Assembly (NCBI RefSeq): GCF_001649575.2
Contig: NC_051432.1
Coordinates: 24,859,716 to 24,923,715 of the forward strand
Reading direction: 5' to 3'
Origin: Kryptolebias marmoratus
Lineage: Eukaryota; Chordata; Actinopteri; Cyprinodontiformes; Rivulidae
Length of the DNA stretch: 64,000 bases
Shown here: piece by piece, positions 12,791 to 27,340 of the stretch
Position numbering within the stretch: position 1 is the first letter of the stretch
Layout of the letters: every line of letters begins with the position of its first letter
Translations under genes and position numbers: made by a program
Notes under the pieces: generated by a model
The model's database searches: none
Told to the model about the DNA's origin: nothing
Seen by the model: only the letters and a program-made list of their open reading frames with translations

Positions 12791-13856
12791 ACAGGTCTTC
12801 TCAGAAGCTGCACGTCCTCACCAGAAACAAACCGGCCTGTTCACAAGGAGGAGGAGGGGAAACGTCAGCAGCAAAACAAATAAAACATTCAAATATCACC
12901 ACTCCACTCAGCTGTAAACATTTATTACTTATTTTCTCACAAAACAACTGTAAATACGGCTTTTAAAGAAGTAAAAACACAAATTTTAATGGTTTTTGTT
13001 TCAAACTTTACAGCTTTTACATAATCCCCTGACATGAAACTTCGATTAAACTGTGACCCGTCTCCTGAACAATTAAGACGAACAAACAGAAAATGATAGT
13101 GGTAAATTTACAGATTTCTGTAGGTGTTTTATTACTTTTTAACTCCCAGCGGGGCAACATGCGTCCCTTCAAGGGATCCTGCTCCTTTAATTTACAGTAA
13201 ATACATGAATTTTTCACCTTTGCTTTGTAATTAATAATTTTCTTTTGTTTTAAGTAACAAGCAAGTGTTGCTAAAACTTTTATAGTTTATTATAAGTTAA
13301 GCTCAAAGAATTTAAAACTGCAAGTTTGGGGTTTTGTTATTAAAAAGAGGAGCCACTGAACGTTTTAAGCGTTTAAAACCTTAAATTACTTGTTTATCAT
13401 TCAGATATGTGGGATTTGATGGTTTCGGAGTCGACTTTTTCTCCTTTTTTTTTCTGAATCCCATCAGAACAGGAAGACAGAGAGCTGGAGGCAGATAACA
13501 GAGTATATTTGTGATTAAAAGCGTCCAGTCTTAAAGGATAAAAAAAAGAAAAGAAACAGCAAAGTAATTCACGCTTCTGCTCCTCCTCCTTTTAACGGCT
13601 CACACCTTCGTGAAGACGAGAGATTTGAAGTTAGAGGAACAGCTGACAGATACAGACAAGACAGGCGAGGAGAGATAGCAATGAGCTTCGAAGACTCTTC
13701 AGTTTCCATCGTCTTCGAGCGTTAAGTCGACCATAACTGGGAAGAGTCGTGGGGTGGGGGGGTCAGACAGTCATGCAGTGAAAAGACAAATAAAAGAACC
13801 AGAAGCAAAGACGTTCGGAGCTTCTTCTTCTTCTTCTTGTCGAGTCAGAGAGCTTG

Positions 13857-16176
<2,320 letters not shown>

Positions 16177-16408
16177 GGGAACGACACGCCATCCACAGAT
16201 ATCCTCATCTTAAACGAGAACCATCAGTTAATTTACGCCAAACAAATCAGTGTTTTATATCAGATTAGCAATGTGGAAGCAACAGGGTTGTTCTCCGTTT
16301 CACTTCGAGGACCTTCACTGGCGTAACGGCTCCGTTTGCCCAGAACCTCTACATGCCTGGATTAAATCTTCGTTAGTTCCTTTATAGCCACATATCAGGA
16401 GATTGAGA

Positions 16409-17434
16409 TGCAACCACAGTTCTGAAAAGTAAACAAATACAGAATTCAATGATTTGCAAATCTCAAAAGCCCACATTTTATTCACAATAGAACACAGTAA
16501 AAACATCGAATGTTGAAACTAAGAAATTGGACTGTTTTTAGGGGGGGAAAAAAAGGTTGTTTGAATGTTTGGCTGAAAAAACATCTCAGAAAAGTTAAGA
16601 CAGAGGCAACAAAAAGCTGTGAAACTACGATAAGAAACAGCTGGAGGAGCTTTTTGCAACTAATTAGGTTAACTGGTAACAGGTCAGTAAGAGGACCGGG
16701 TATAAAAAGATATTTTAGAGAAGCTGAATCTGTCAGAAGTAAAGACGGACAGAGGTTCACCAGTCTGTAAAAATATCTGAGGTCAAAGGTCAAGGCTGGA
16801 TGTTGGTGACCAGGTTCTGGTTCTGCTCAGGAACACTTCCACAGATCGTCGTCTGTAAACACAGTTCACCGTGCCGTCCACAAACGCTGCTTAAAGCTCT
16901 ATCAGGCAAAGAAGAAGCCAGATGTGAACAGATGTGTCTCCTCTGGACCAAAGAGGAGAACTGTTCTGAGGTCAGACGGGTCCAAACCAGCCAGCCTGCC
17001 TCTCTGATGGTATGGGGGTGCATTAGTGCCTTTAACATGGGCGGCTTACACATCAATGCAGAACAGTTTATACAAGTTTTAGAACATCTGCTCCAATCCA
17101 TCAGAGACGACCCAGGACTGTTGAACAGTTAGAATCCTCTACAGACAGAATGGGACAACATTTCCTCTAAAACCTCCAGCAGCTGCTCTCCTCGGTTCTT
17201 AAACAGTTACCGATTTTTGTTAAAAGAAGAGGAGATGCTTCACGGTGGTAAACGTGGCCCTAACTCTTCTGAGATATTTTGCTGCCATAAAATTTAAAAT
17301 TTCCTTTTTGTTTTCCCCCTAAAAATGGTCCAATTCGTCAGTCTAAAACATTTGATACATTTACACGAGTGCATGAGATTTGCAGATCATTTATGTTTTA
17401 CGAAGCGTCCCAACTTTTTAAAAATATTGGTGCT
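16409..17434 (+). mobile_element. Tc1-like DNA transposon, decayed copy 1
   Basis: The left end GCAACCACAGTTCTGAAAAG and the right end CGTCCCAACTTTTTAAAAAT are diverged inverted repeats of the CAACCCCAATTCTGG type. Inside, on the plus strand, SLMVWGCIS and INAEQFIQVLEHLL are pieces of the Tc1-family DDE transposase, with frames broken and the catalytic centre deleted. It lies about 230 bases after the klf1 stop codon. The copy at 34163-35137 is homologous and inverted. Confidence 0.8.
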
Positions 17435-17912
17435 GAAATATGAAATATAAAATCGTAATCATCCGCTCTCTTAGATTTAAAGGAGCAGCAACACTGTACA
17501 CACCGTGGGCACGCAGACAGCTAAACACTAAGAAAACACCTAAACAAACGTGTGTATAACTGAACGAACAGATGAAGCATCGCTACATCACCGCTGAGAA
17601 GATCCAATATCTGTCTTTTCCCTTTAAATTCAAATTGAATGTATCGTCCATAAGTTGTTGGATTTTTAAGATGAGCTCGAAGTAAGAAACACGTTCACGT
17701 TTGCTTTTTCTCTCTCTTTAAAAGCTGTAAATAATTTTGGATCTGTCCCAGCTGTTTATTGTCACCTGAAAAAAAAAAAAAAAGAAGAGTAGCATATTTA
17801 TTATTATGATCTTATAAATCAACAATGGATACTATATTATTTGACGTTTTTTACTAATTATTAAAAGAATGCTTTCATGTTTTTTTTAAGTGTTTTATTT
17901 GACAACTCGAGT

Positions 17913-17918
17913 AATAAA
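17913..17918 (+). terminator. Candidate polyadenylation signal of klf1
   Basis: AATAAA lies beyond the Tc1-like copy and next to a T-rich stretch. If it is used, the transposon copy is part of the klf1 3' UTR. There is no transcript evidence. Confidence 0.35.
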
Positions 17919-18094
17919 AGCTTTTATTGCAGTTAAACTTCCTTGCAGTGTGGCCTGATTTATTGTTTTGCATTTTTTTATCCTGTCATGAAAGTTTCAG
18001 GTCATTTTTTTATTATTAGGAGAGGAAACAGGTTTCTAAAAATAAAGTGTAATGTTAGTTTTCTGCTCTAGGTGGCGCAGTTCTCCGTCTGATT

Positions 18095-18235
18095 CCGTGT
18101 TTTTGCTCTCAGGCTGTTGATGTTTCTAATCTGGGCCAGAGAGAGATGAGCTGCTTATGTAACTCAGCTCCCACTGATTCATCCTCATTATGTCATGATG
18201 GGAGTCATCATCATGTTACAGAGCTCATTTTCCCT
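18095..18235. other. Possible conserved non-coding element
   Basis: This is a non-repetitive block of balanced composition with TTATGTAACTCAG and ATTATGTCATGATG motifs, resembling bZIP (PAR/NFIL3 and AP-1/CRE-like) sites. It is followed by an (AC)n stretch at 18242-18274. It has no open frame. Conservation cannot be seen from one sequence. Confidence 0.25.
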
Positions 18236-18504
18236 CAGAAAACACACACACACACACACCCTCACACACACACGCGCAATGTTTACACTCAAAGATATGA
18301 ATTTAAATGCCTTTAAATGCTTTAAATTGTGTTTAAAGCTCAATAAATCCACAGTTTATTCGTTGTAACAGAGGAAACAACTGCCTGCTGATGTCATCCA
18401 ATCACTTCACGCGTTAACTTGACACAAGGTCAAAGGTCAGCTCACAGACTTGAAACCGTTCGTAGCTCGGGGTTTAAAGGTTCTTTCAGAAAACAGTCGC
18501 TGTC

Positions 18505-18660
18505 TGTACGTCTGCAGCTGACTGTCAAGATGTCTGCCACAGCTACCCAAATTAAAAATGGCTCCAACTCAGTCAGTTTTGCAGCTAAAGTTCGGTGCGG
18601 TCGTAGCTGAGTCGTTCACAACGCGTACTTCAAGAGATCATCAGAAGATGATTTCAGTGT
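18505..18660 (+). repeat. Dispersed repeat family A, copy
   Basis: Contains TCAAGATGTCTGCCACAGCT, CTCAGTCAGTTTTGCAG and GGTCGTAGCTGAG, in the order shared by all copies of this family. Confidence 0.7.
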
Positions 18661-19024
18661 AAAACTCTGGCATCTCGCAGGTGATATGCTGAGACTTTAT
18701 TCTTTTTTTATTTATGTTTAAGTTTTTGTGGAATAAATAAAGTTAATTGTTAATAAACAGGTTCACGTGGTGATAAGTATTTATCTAATGCATCGTCGTG
18801 TTGTATTCAGGTTCAGGCATTTCTCAACTAGAAGCACTCAGAGAGCTCAAACCTCCTCCGAGGTCACAGCGGGATTAAAGAATAAAGCGATCCGGATCAG
18901 AATCTGGATCAGAACCAGAATTTAATCCCAACATTTCCTCCGAATCTGTTCTTTAGTTTCTACCTGATCTTTGCTGACAGACAAACAAACACAACTGGAA
19001 ACTAAAGGGTCTCATGTAGGAGCA

Positions 19025-19150
19025 GAGACAAGTCTCAGCTTCCGCCACGAAGCCATTTTAGTGTCTTCTGAGGTCAGTTAGCTGTAGCGGCCATCTTAAA
19101 CTGGGTTGCAGACGCACATCCAGGAGATATTTTACTAACAGACGGGCAGA
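19025..19150 (-). repeat. Dispersed repeat family A, copy
   Basis: Reverse orientation: AGTTAGCTGTAGCGGCCATC, then AACTGGGTTG, then GATATTTTACTAACAGAC. Confidence 0.7.
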
Positions 19151-19214
19151 AATGAGCTCCTGAAAGAGCCTCGAGCTCAGGTGGTTTATTTTGAAACTCT
19201 GATCATCTTAACGA

Positions 19215-20510
19215 GAAAACAGCTTCAGAAATAAAACAATTCAAAGAGTCCTCACCAGGAGAACATTTATCTTCATTAATCCTCATCTTAATTTTAATCC
19301 CTGGATAATTTACTTTATATATCTATAAATTTTTAGTTGTTGACTATTATCAGCTTTTCAACATCAGAGTTTATTGGTTTTAATTTGAAATGCTGAGTCA
19401 GCTTTCACCCTCTTACATAATTAAAGTTTGAACTATTTTAACCTTTTTTCACTGTAAATAAAAACGGGTTAATGTTCTGTGACTTTTATACATTTTGAAT
19501 TAATTACCTTTATTGACAGATTTTTTCTTCCGCTCATAGAAACACGTTGAGATCTCCTCAGTTCCTTTAAAAACATTTCTTTTATTCTTATGTTCCTTTT
19601 AGCTTTTAACTTCTGTTTTGGTCATTTTAATTTCATCTTTGAGATACAGTTGTACTAATTTTAGCTACCATTTTGCTCCTTTTAGCTTTGAGCTACAGTT
19701 TTCCTAGTTTTATCTTTTAGCTACCATTATTTTAATTTAATTTTTTAGATGCTAATTTTACCTTTTATAAACAGTTGTGCAAATGTTAGATTGTGGTTCT
19801 GCTTCTTTTAGCTGCCACTGTGCCATATTTACCTTTTTGCTATTGTTTGCTTTTTTTAACCTTTAAGCAAACATTCTGCTCATTTTAGCTTTTAGCTTTC
19901 GTTCTGCTCCTCGTAGCTTCTCTTCTTTTGATTTTCACTGAGCAGAAAATGAATTTTCTCCTGTTTTTCTGTAAAAAACTGTATTCTTTGAAGGACAGAT
20001 CTGTTTCAGCTGTTGAGTAAACGTTCCCTGACTCTGTTAAAGACGCTCCTGTCTCTTTATGTTTCCAGTTTGTTGGTTTTATTTTTATAAAGAAGCTTCT
20101 TTATTTGCTCAGTAACGATTTTGTGCAACTGTCTCTCTCTCGTGTCACGTTCCCAGAAAAGGGTTCATAGAGACATTTTGTTTCTAAAAAGTTTGAGGGG
20201 ATTTTCATTAATTAGGAGGAAACGATTGTTTGGTGAAGAGCGGGAGGCCGATGCAGAAAGTCTGAATTATTTCCCTCTTCTCAGAGGAAGTATCGCCGTC
20301 CAGCTCGTTGTTTGTGAAACAAAGACACTTTTGTTTGAGCAACTCCTGTCCCCATCTGAACCCCGAGCGCCGCTCTGTCCTCATACGTCCTCACATGTCC
20401 CCACATGTTCCCACATGTCCTCTCTGCTTGTTACAGAACTGCTTGACTTTCCACTAAAGCCTCGACGTTCCCTGGAAGTCGAGCTGCTCGCTCGGAGCCA
20501 CCGGACAAAT
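19215..20510. other. AT-rich intergenic stretch without recognised gene
   Basis: It contains T-rich, low-complexity phrases such as TTTTAGCTTTTAGCT repeated irregularly at 19600-19920. There is also a short run of degenerate CCACATGTCC units at 20380-20420. An open stretch of about 130 codons at 20121-20516 has no family signature. I see no gene. Confidence 0.6.
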
Positions 20511-20514
20511 GATT

Positions 20515-20760
20515 GAAACTTGGATGAACGTCAACAACTGTCTAACACCTGGAATCAACCCAATTCAAGATGGCCGCCACAGCAAACTCACTTTACAAAA
20601 TACAGAATTAAACATATTACTTGTTCATATGGCATTAACTTGTGTAAAAGCTGTAGTTATTGTGATAAAAACCATTTCCAGAGTGTTTTATGTTGTATTT
20701 CTGATTATAGGTGTTTCATTTTCATGCACTGAATGTCACTCAGTGTCACTTTTTTAACTT
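20515..20760 (+). repeat. Dispersed repeat family A, copy
   Basis: CAACCCAATTCAAGATGGCC then GCCACAGCAAACTCAC. The downstream half is diverged. Confidence 0.65.
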
Positions 20761-21715
20761 TATCTCAAGTTTAAATGAAAATAAATCCAGCAACATGAAA
20801 ATAGCTTTAGAGGAAGGCCTGTTTGTTTGTGTTTTAACAATATTTGATGTTTTATTCAAACTATGAATCAACATCTTTACACAGAATCTACATTAAATGG
20901 GATCTTTACAGGCAGTTTGACCAAAAAAGCACATTTTGTTCACGTCTCGAGTTTAATTCATTAAAAATACCACAAATATCTCAGTTTGACTGACAAACGA
21001 GGTCATCTTAAAGAGCTATCACCTGAAAACTTGTCATAGATTTGACGATCAGCTGAAGGGCTTTTGCTGCTTTCCTCCACTAATTTATTAAAGACATGAA
21101 TTAATCTGCAGCAGATGGAGTTTTTCAGGCCTATTTTCTTTTAATTTGTCCACTTTCCTCAGTTTTTGAGCTCACACAGTACAATATGCTGGTACAGGAA
21201 TAAGAACTGGACTGAAAGAACTTCAGAAACTCCGACAAACTACAGATCAGGACCTCTTTAAACGATAACAGGAACCGTTTTCTCCTTGAAAGCGAATTAT
21301 GGACGACACCAGACTCAGTTCGGGTGGCGGCTCTGAAGGTGACAAGAACACGACTTATTTTACAGACAAGCTGGAGCAATTATTATTATTTTATTTTATG
21401 TGTTTGTGTAAACGATTTAAAGCTTCATTGGCAGTTTTAGCATCGATTCAGCTGAGATTCAGGGGTTTAATCACAGGGGACGGTGGGGCGTGGCGCGAAG
21501 GAGAAAAACAAGAGGGTGAACACAGAGAAAGAGAGAGTCTGCATGAGTCATCCATCACGTCAGCACCGAAAAAATAAATTAAAAAAGGCTATTTTTAGCC
21601 TGAAAGGAGCTGAGGTGGAAACTGATTGTCCCCACCTGGAAGTGAAGGATGTGATCAGCTCGTTTTCATCAGGATGTGGCTTTGATTTCATACTTTGCAT
21701 TGAGTCCCTTTACTT

Positions 21716-21770
21716 CTACTACTACTACTACTAATACTACTATTACTACTACTAATACTATCACTACTTT
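21716..21770. repeat. (ACT)n microsatellite
   Basis: CTACTACTACTACTAATACT and similar imperfect trinucleotide units. Confidence 0.85.
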
Positions 21771-21834
21771 ATTTATAAAGTGCTTTAAAAACAAGAACAG
21801 CTGTAACAATGGGCTTTACATGTAAAATCAAGGA

Positions 21835-22165
21835 ACATTTAAACCCTAGATGGCGTGAACTTGTTCAGAACTTTAAGTCTAAGGACCCCAAAGAGCTTCA
21901 CACTACAGTCATTCATTCATCCATTCATTCATCCATTCATTCATCCATTCATTCATCCGTTCATTCATCCGTTCATTCATCCATTCATTCACACACTGAT
22001 GGTGGTGAGCTGCATCGTAGCCACAGCTGTCAGAAGCGAGGCAGCCATTACACCGGCGCCGTCGAGCCCTCTAACCACCGCCGGTGAAGTGTCGCCCCCG
22101 AGGCCACAACGGCCGAGACGGACGGAGCGGGGGCTCGAACCGGCAACCCCTACCTCTGTCGGAGA
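21835..22165 (-). mobile_element. tRNA-derived SINE, reverse copy with internal (ATTC)n expansion
   Basis: Read on the minus strand it gives GAGGTAGGGGTTGCCGGTTC (B-box area), GAGGGCTCGACGGCGCCGG, AGCTGTGGCTACGATGCAGC and a 3' part matching the copy at 22943. The internal GAATGAATGGATGAATG stretch has grown into a microsatellite at about 21910-21990. Confidence 0.75.
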
Positions 22166-22699
22166 ACACAAACCTCCTCCTCGCAGTGTCAATAAAAAAC
22201 ATTGATCATAATCTGGATCACCATAACTGAATGAATGTTTTTTGTGAGAACTCCAACATTTCATATTGCTAACGGACGGAACAAAAGGGTCACATGTTGG
22301 AGCAGTCACCTGTGACCTTTGACCCCCGCGACCTTGAAATCAACAGGCATCATCCTTGACCCTGTCCAGCTGTGAAGTTTGATATTCCTACGTTACACGG
22401 ATGAGTTAGAGCACCAGGTCAGCTGTGATGTTTGACCTTTGACCGGATCGACAACAAAACTGAAGGACTTGTTCCATCTTTGACGCTTCCTGAAAAGTTC
22501 ATAAAACTGCGTTCATAACGTTTTGGGTAATCTTTTACTCACAGACAGGCAGGCAAACAAAAACATAACTAAAAAAAACAAACAATAAAAACAGAAAAGA
22601 GAAGTAAAAACAAGAACAAGTCTCAGGCTGGCGTCAAAAGCCAAGGAATAAAAATGTGTTTAAACATTAAAACACATAAAAACCGCTGCGGTACATTTC

Positions 22700-22890
22700 C
22701 AGATATACTGGTAGGCAATTCTGAAATGTGGGTACGCACTCAACGTAAACATAGCCCTCAGCCGAATCTAACGAAATCCACATGGAGGCTGGAGTGATGA
22801 GGGAAAGAAATATTATCTGTATATTTAATTTTTTTTACCTATTTTCAGTCACTTTGGCTGTTTTCACCTAAAGTTTTTCAGTTTGTAGCT
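22700..22890 (+). repeat. Dispersed repeat family B, copy
   Basis: TTCTGAAATGTGGGTACGCA and CTCAACGTAAACA, followed about 110 bases later by ATTTTCAGTCACTTTGGCTG. The same pair recurs at 29477-29870. Confidence 0.6.
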
Positions 22891-22942
22891 TTAATAACGA
22901 TTATCTTTAACATGCAGTGAAGAAATAAAGACTCTTAATTAT

Positions 22943-23272
22943 TGGGCGGCAGTGGCTCAGGAGGTAGGGGTTTGTCCTGTAATCGGAGGGTTGCTGGTTC
23001 AGGCCCCCGCTCTGGCTATCTCAGCCGTTGTGTCCTTGGGCAAGACACTTCACCCGCCTTGCCTACTGATGGTGGTCAGAGGGCTCGGTGGCGCCGGTGT
23101 GATGGCAGCCTCACTTCTGTCAGCCCGCCCCAGGGCAGCTGTGGCTACAATGTAGCTCATCACCATCAATGTGTGGATGAATGGGTGAATGATTGTAGTG
23201 TAAAGCGCTTTGGGGTCCTTGGACTAGATAAAGCGCTATATAAGTGCAAGCCATTTACCATTTATCATCTCA
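22943..23272 (+). mobile_element. tRNA-derived SINE, near full length
   Basis: The head GGGCGGCAGTGGCTCAGGAG with box A-like TGGCTCAGGAGGTAGG and box B-like GGTTCAGGCCCC is of tRNA origin. The body reads CCTTGGGCAAGACACTTCAC, then GGCGCCGGTGTGATGGCAGC. The tail AAAGCGCTATATAAGTGCAA ends in CCATTTACCATTT. Such SINEs are common in percomorph fishes. It is not a protein gene. Confidence 0.85.
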
Positions 23273-23309
23273 AAAAGGCGATAATGTTTTTGCCAGAGTG
23301 TGTGTGTCT

Positions 23310-23430
23310 ATAGCAGAATATCTCATTAATTCAAGATGACTGTCACAGCCATTAAGCATCTTGAATTACCGTAAGTAGTAGCTGAGAGTCATCCCCATCA
23401 CAGACGGAAAAAGGCAGCAGATCCGCCATC
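23310..23430 (+). repeat. Dispersed repeat family A, partial copy
   Basis: TTCAAGATGACTGTCACAGC, then AGTAGTAGCTGAGAGTCATC, with the middle shortened. Confidence 0.65.
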
Positions 23431-24169
23431 TTTCTGTAAAAATATTCTCATTTTCTTTGGTGGTTTTGAAGACACGAGGGGGCGCCATTTGCACGGATTT
23501 CTCATTCATTCATGCGTTCAGGAAAAAAAAAAAAAAAAAAAGCCCAAAGGCCTCCTCTAGTCTTTTGTGTTTACTACCACACTCTTCACACTCAGGGAGT
23601 GCAGCGCTGCCCTCCCTTTTTTATTTCTCTACCTGCAGAAAGAAAAACATGTGATCCTGTGGCTCTGCAGCAGCGAACACACGATGTCTTTTTGTCTGAT
23701 AACCTATAAGAGCAAATAAAAGCCTCCTGGTTGCTAAGCAGGCGCCACTGCAGCGTTGCCAGGAGAGCGCCTGCATGCAGGGGCAGCTGCAGGAGTGTGT
23801 GGGGGGTTGGTGGTTCTCTGACCGATGGAGGCGGGGAGGAGGAGGAGAAGCCAGACAAGTTCAAGGCCTCCGTCCCCCCCCCACCATCCACTCCCCACAG
23901 TAATGGTGGCGGCATGCGTTTGTGTGAGGCGAGCTGGTGCACGTGTGTGGTATCAGACAAAGCCTGGAGGGGGAGGGACGAATCTGACGTAACTGCAGCT
24001 GAAATATGGAGCAGGAAGACGTCGGGATCGGGAAAAGCTCCTGAGCAGCAAACACCTCCTGACTGGACCCAGTCGGATCGTTTTATCGTTGGTTTTTAAA
24101 ATCAGGATGAACATCCATTCCCTGAAGAAATGCATATTGCCCTCTCAGCTACTACCACCTCAAACCACA

Positions 24170-24345
24170 GCTCCATATCCCTCCCCTACTTCATGAGGTG
24201 TTCTGCTAACAGACAGACAGGCTTGACCCCAACATGGACGTGTTGGGGACGATGCTCAGCTACTACCACACCAAACGTCACCTCGGCGTCTGCAGACTTG
24301 TCAGAGCTCGAGTCACGTTTGTGTTTATGGGTCAGCCGGCCGTGG
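24170..24345 (-). repeat. Dispersed repeat family A, partial copy
   Basis: CTCAGCTACTACCACACCAA is the reverse complement of the family's 3' module. GTGTTCTGCTAACAGACAG is the reverse of its 5' module. Confidence 0.55.
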
Positions 24346-24359
24346 CCGAGTTAGGTCAG

Positions 24360-25480
24360 TTGTAGACGAGCGTCCAGTGGCTCAAGAGACGTTTTGGTCA
24401 AAGCCACGCGCCGACAAAAACAATAAAAATCACAAAAGGTTTGTTTTTTTTTAGCCAAAATGAGTTGAAACTTCGATTGACGAGGGCGTTACAGACATTG
24501 GAATTGAAAAAAAAAGGTAACTAGCATAAAAACAAATACATTTCATCTCAAAGCAGCTTTAAGATTTATTATAATTTATCCATCAGTGAATAAAGTCGGC
24601 CTCAGAATGCACCGACTGCACTCGGCTGCTTTTTCATTAAAAACTAAAAACGATCCTGGAGCAGCTTTGAAGGAGTCTGCCTCCTGGTGCAGGATTTTAT
24701 TTCCTCATTTTAAACCCTAATCAGCTGTAGACGAACACATAATGATCACTTCCTGAGAGTTTCACTGAAATCTGTGAATAAATAATTTGTCCTGAAATGA
24801 CAGTTCAGATGTTTTATGGAAAAATTACAAACATTTATTATCTTTGAGCAACTTTAATTCAGTTTAATAACCGATTCACAACAAAAAAACCTTCTCAGGG
24901 TCCAAATCATAAATCCAGATTCAGATCTAGATTCAGATCCAGATTCATTAGTATCATAATCCAAAGTATTCTCATTCAGCAGATTATTTAATCCCAGTTA
25001 ATAAGAATCATCTGAGGAAGACAGAAGTTACAGTCCTCCTTCCTGAAGAAACCTTCAGCAGAACCAGAACCAGGATCAGAACCAGGACTAGGACGGGCGC
25101 CCATCGGCGGTTTGATACAAACAGGAAGTAGACGCAGAAAAACTTGAACTTTAACTCAGCTTTATTTCTCTCATTTCAGGCCCCATCTACAGCAGGTAAG
25201 ATACTTGTTTGTCACTATTCCACAGAACCCCATTTAAAAAAAGATCTGAACTACTACTTTAACGTTGTTGGTTTTTTTTTTAATGTTGGGCTGAATGAAT
25301 TTAATCATTTCAGAAATAATTTTCAAAATAAAACAAACAATAAAAAGTCAGAGCTCTTTGATTTTTAAACATTTAGGATTGTTGAAGCTCAGAAATGACA
25401 TTTTGTGGGGGTTTATAAATTAGTCTGATGACATTTTTAAAGTTAATTGTCAAGTTTATGCTCATCCTGAACTCGCTCCT
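24360..25480. other. Intergenic stretch without recognised gene
   Basis: This is AT-rich unique-looking sequence with a degenerate CCAGATTCAGATC run at 24915-24950 and AACCAGAACCAGGATCAGAA at 25060-25090. I see no coding signal. Confidence 0.5.
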
Positions 25481-25489
25481 GTTGTTCTC

Positions 25490-25565
25490 CAGATATGTTG
25501 ATGTGCAACTCTGAATTGCGGGTACTCGCTCAACGTAAACAAAGCTCTTTTATCTGCAGGGTTGT
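25490..25565 (+). repeat. Dispersed repeat family B, short copy
   Basis: CTCCAGATATGTTGATGTGC, then GCGGGTACTCGCTCAACGTA and AACAAAGC. Confidence 0.6.
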
Positions 25566-25719
25566 TTTTATTTATTCAGTTAAAAAGGTGTCCCTCCTTA
25601 GAAGACGGATTTAATTCTGTCTTTGCTTTAATTGTAGTAAAATAAATAAATATCCGCAGCGGAAATGAGAGATGATTTTAGGATTAAAGCTTCTTTTTTT
25701 TTCCTTGGGGGTTAAACGG

Positions 25720-26660
25720 AGACGGGGCTGTGGCGCGCGCGCGCACCGGGGACACGAACGTGACTCGGCAGCCTGGAGAGGCTGTTATGCAACCGCTGAC
25801 CTACTAACACACATCTGAAGGGGAGCCGGAGAAACTGGAGCAAAGTGTCCGGCGAGCGCGTAACACACCGCAGAGCAGCGCGAGCCAGGAGCCCACGAGC
25901 CAGGAGCCCACGAGCCACGAGCACGCAGACACGAAGACTCCTGGAGGTTTGCTCTGAAGGGACGGAGGGAAGGAGGAAACGGGAGCGAGACAGCTTTTGT
26001 TGTCGGTGTGTGTGTGTGTGTGAGGTGGGGGGGGGGGGGGNNNNNNNNNNNNNNNNNNNNNNNNNNNNNNNNNNNNNNNNNNNNNNNNNNNNNNNNNNNN
26101 NNNNNNNNNNNNNNNNNGGGGGGGGGGGGAGCCTGAACCTCCTCCGGGACGCAGAAAAGGAAAAGGTACGTTTTCACCGGACCGGGTTCGCGTTTATTTG
26201 TCCGCCTCTGTCCGTGAGCGCGTGCCGTTCTCCGTGCCGCTCGGCTCGTGTCGGGTCCAGCCGACCAGGACTCGGTTTATTGTTCACATGGCGACTCTGC
26301 GCTCCGCCGGCTGATCCCGCGTCGGTGCGTGACTCTCAGCCGCCGCTCCCAGGAGCAGATCCGACCCTTTGTTGCTGCGTTTTCTTTTGTTTTCTTTATC
26401 GTTTCTTTTTTTATTATTATTATTTGCTCTACAACGGGAAGGGACCAGCCGGCGCGGGTCCTCGGTGTCAGGGATTGTGAGCTGCCTTTTTTCCAGCTGC
26501 GGGAACGCAGACGGTTCCCGCACATGGCACGCTGCTGCCGCTGCTTTTGTTCAACATCTGAGCCCCGAACTTGGATTTATCTCGCTTTGCTCAGCTTCGG
26601 GTTTGAATTGAAGCTCCGCGATCAACCAACAAGTCAGCGAATTCCTCCAAAATCATGGTG
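25720..26660 (+). promoter_or_regulatory. CpG-rich promoter and probable first exon of the nfil3-like gene
   Basis: A long CpG- and G+C-rich block in AT-rich surroundings. A strong donor (GGAAAAG then GTACGT) at 26165/26166 would end a 5' untranslated exon beginning somewhere near 25800-26000. The next coding sequence on this strand is the bZIP gene at 31590, which itself begins just after a splice acceptor. A 15-base unit, GAGCCAGGAGCCCAC, is tandemly repeated at about 25883-25925. A run of N interrupts the block. Confidence 0.55.
26041..26117. other. Assembly gap (77 N) flanked by poly-G
   Basis: The N run is bounded on both sides by about 12 G residues and preceded by (GT)n. The missing sequence is probably simple G-rich DNA of unknown real length. 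Any reading frame across it is meaningless. Confidence 0.95.
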
Positions 26661-27269
26661 GGTTTTCACGATTTGTGCGTAATTCCTTCACAAATCAGAG
26701 CGATAACCTCTCCCCTCCTCCGCCTTTGTGGACAGATCTGATGGAGTCGTGTTTATAGGTTACAGGTTATAAAAATGGCTTCTTTTTCTTACTTGTTAAT
26801 TAAAGCAGACTGTTTTGCTCTGGGAGTGTTGGGTATGACATAACCAGCAGGGAGAAGCCATAAACAGCAGCTCCCTCCTGGGACCCAGGAGTCACTAATT
26901 GATTCCTGCTCCCCTGTTTTGTATTTAACCTTTTTTATATTGTTTTTAATTCCTAAAGCAGACAGTTTCTGAAATGTTTGAACAGTGTTTCTGAAATGAT
27001 GTAACTCAGCTGCTCAATAGCTGCTGCTGCTATTTTTAACCTGCTCAGATTTTTTTTTCCTCTCTCCACTGTAACAGGAAAAAAAAGCAGAAGGTTAAAA
27101 AGGGACTCCCTGCACAAAGAACCAGATAAAAATAATAACAACAAAAAAAATCTGCACATTTCTTGCTCGTATTGATGGTTAATTTGTTCTCAAACTCAAA
27201 ACTTGTGCTGTGTTCGTTGACCTCCAGAAACAACCTTTTCAATTTTACGCTCAGATTTGTTGCTTAAAG

Positions 27270-27340
27270 CATGCAGATAAAAGTGCTTTGTTTACGCTGA
27301 CCGCGTACCCGCATTTCCAATCAGTATATCTGGGAAAACT
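27270..27340 (-). repeat. Dispersed repeat family B, short copy
   Basis: Read in reverse: CCCAGATATACTGATTGGAA, then ATGCGGGTACGCGGTCAGCG, then TAAACAAAGC. Confidence 0.6.

Noticed and set aside
20121..20516. 131-codon open frame on the plus strand
   Set aside because: No ATG context, no domain, and it includes degenerate CCACATGTCC repeats.
25845..26480. Long open frame across the N gap
   Set aside because: It reads through unknown bases and poly-G; the Gly/X run is an artefact.
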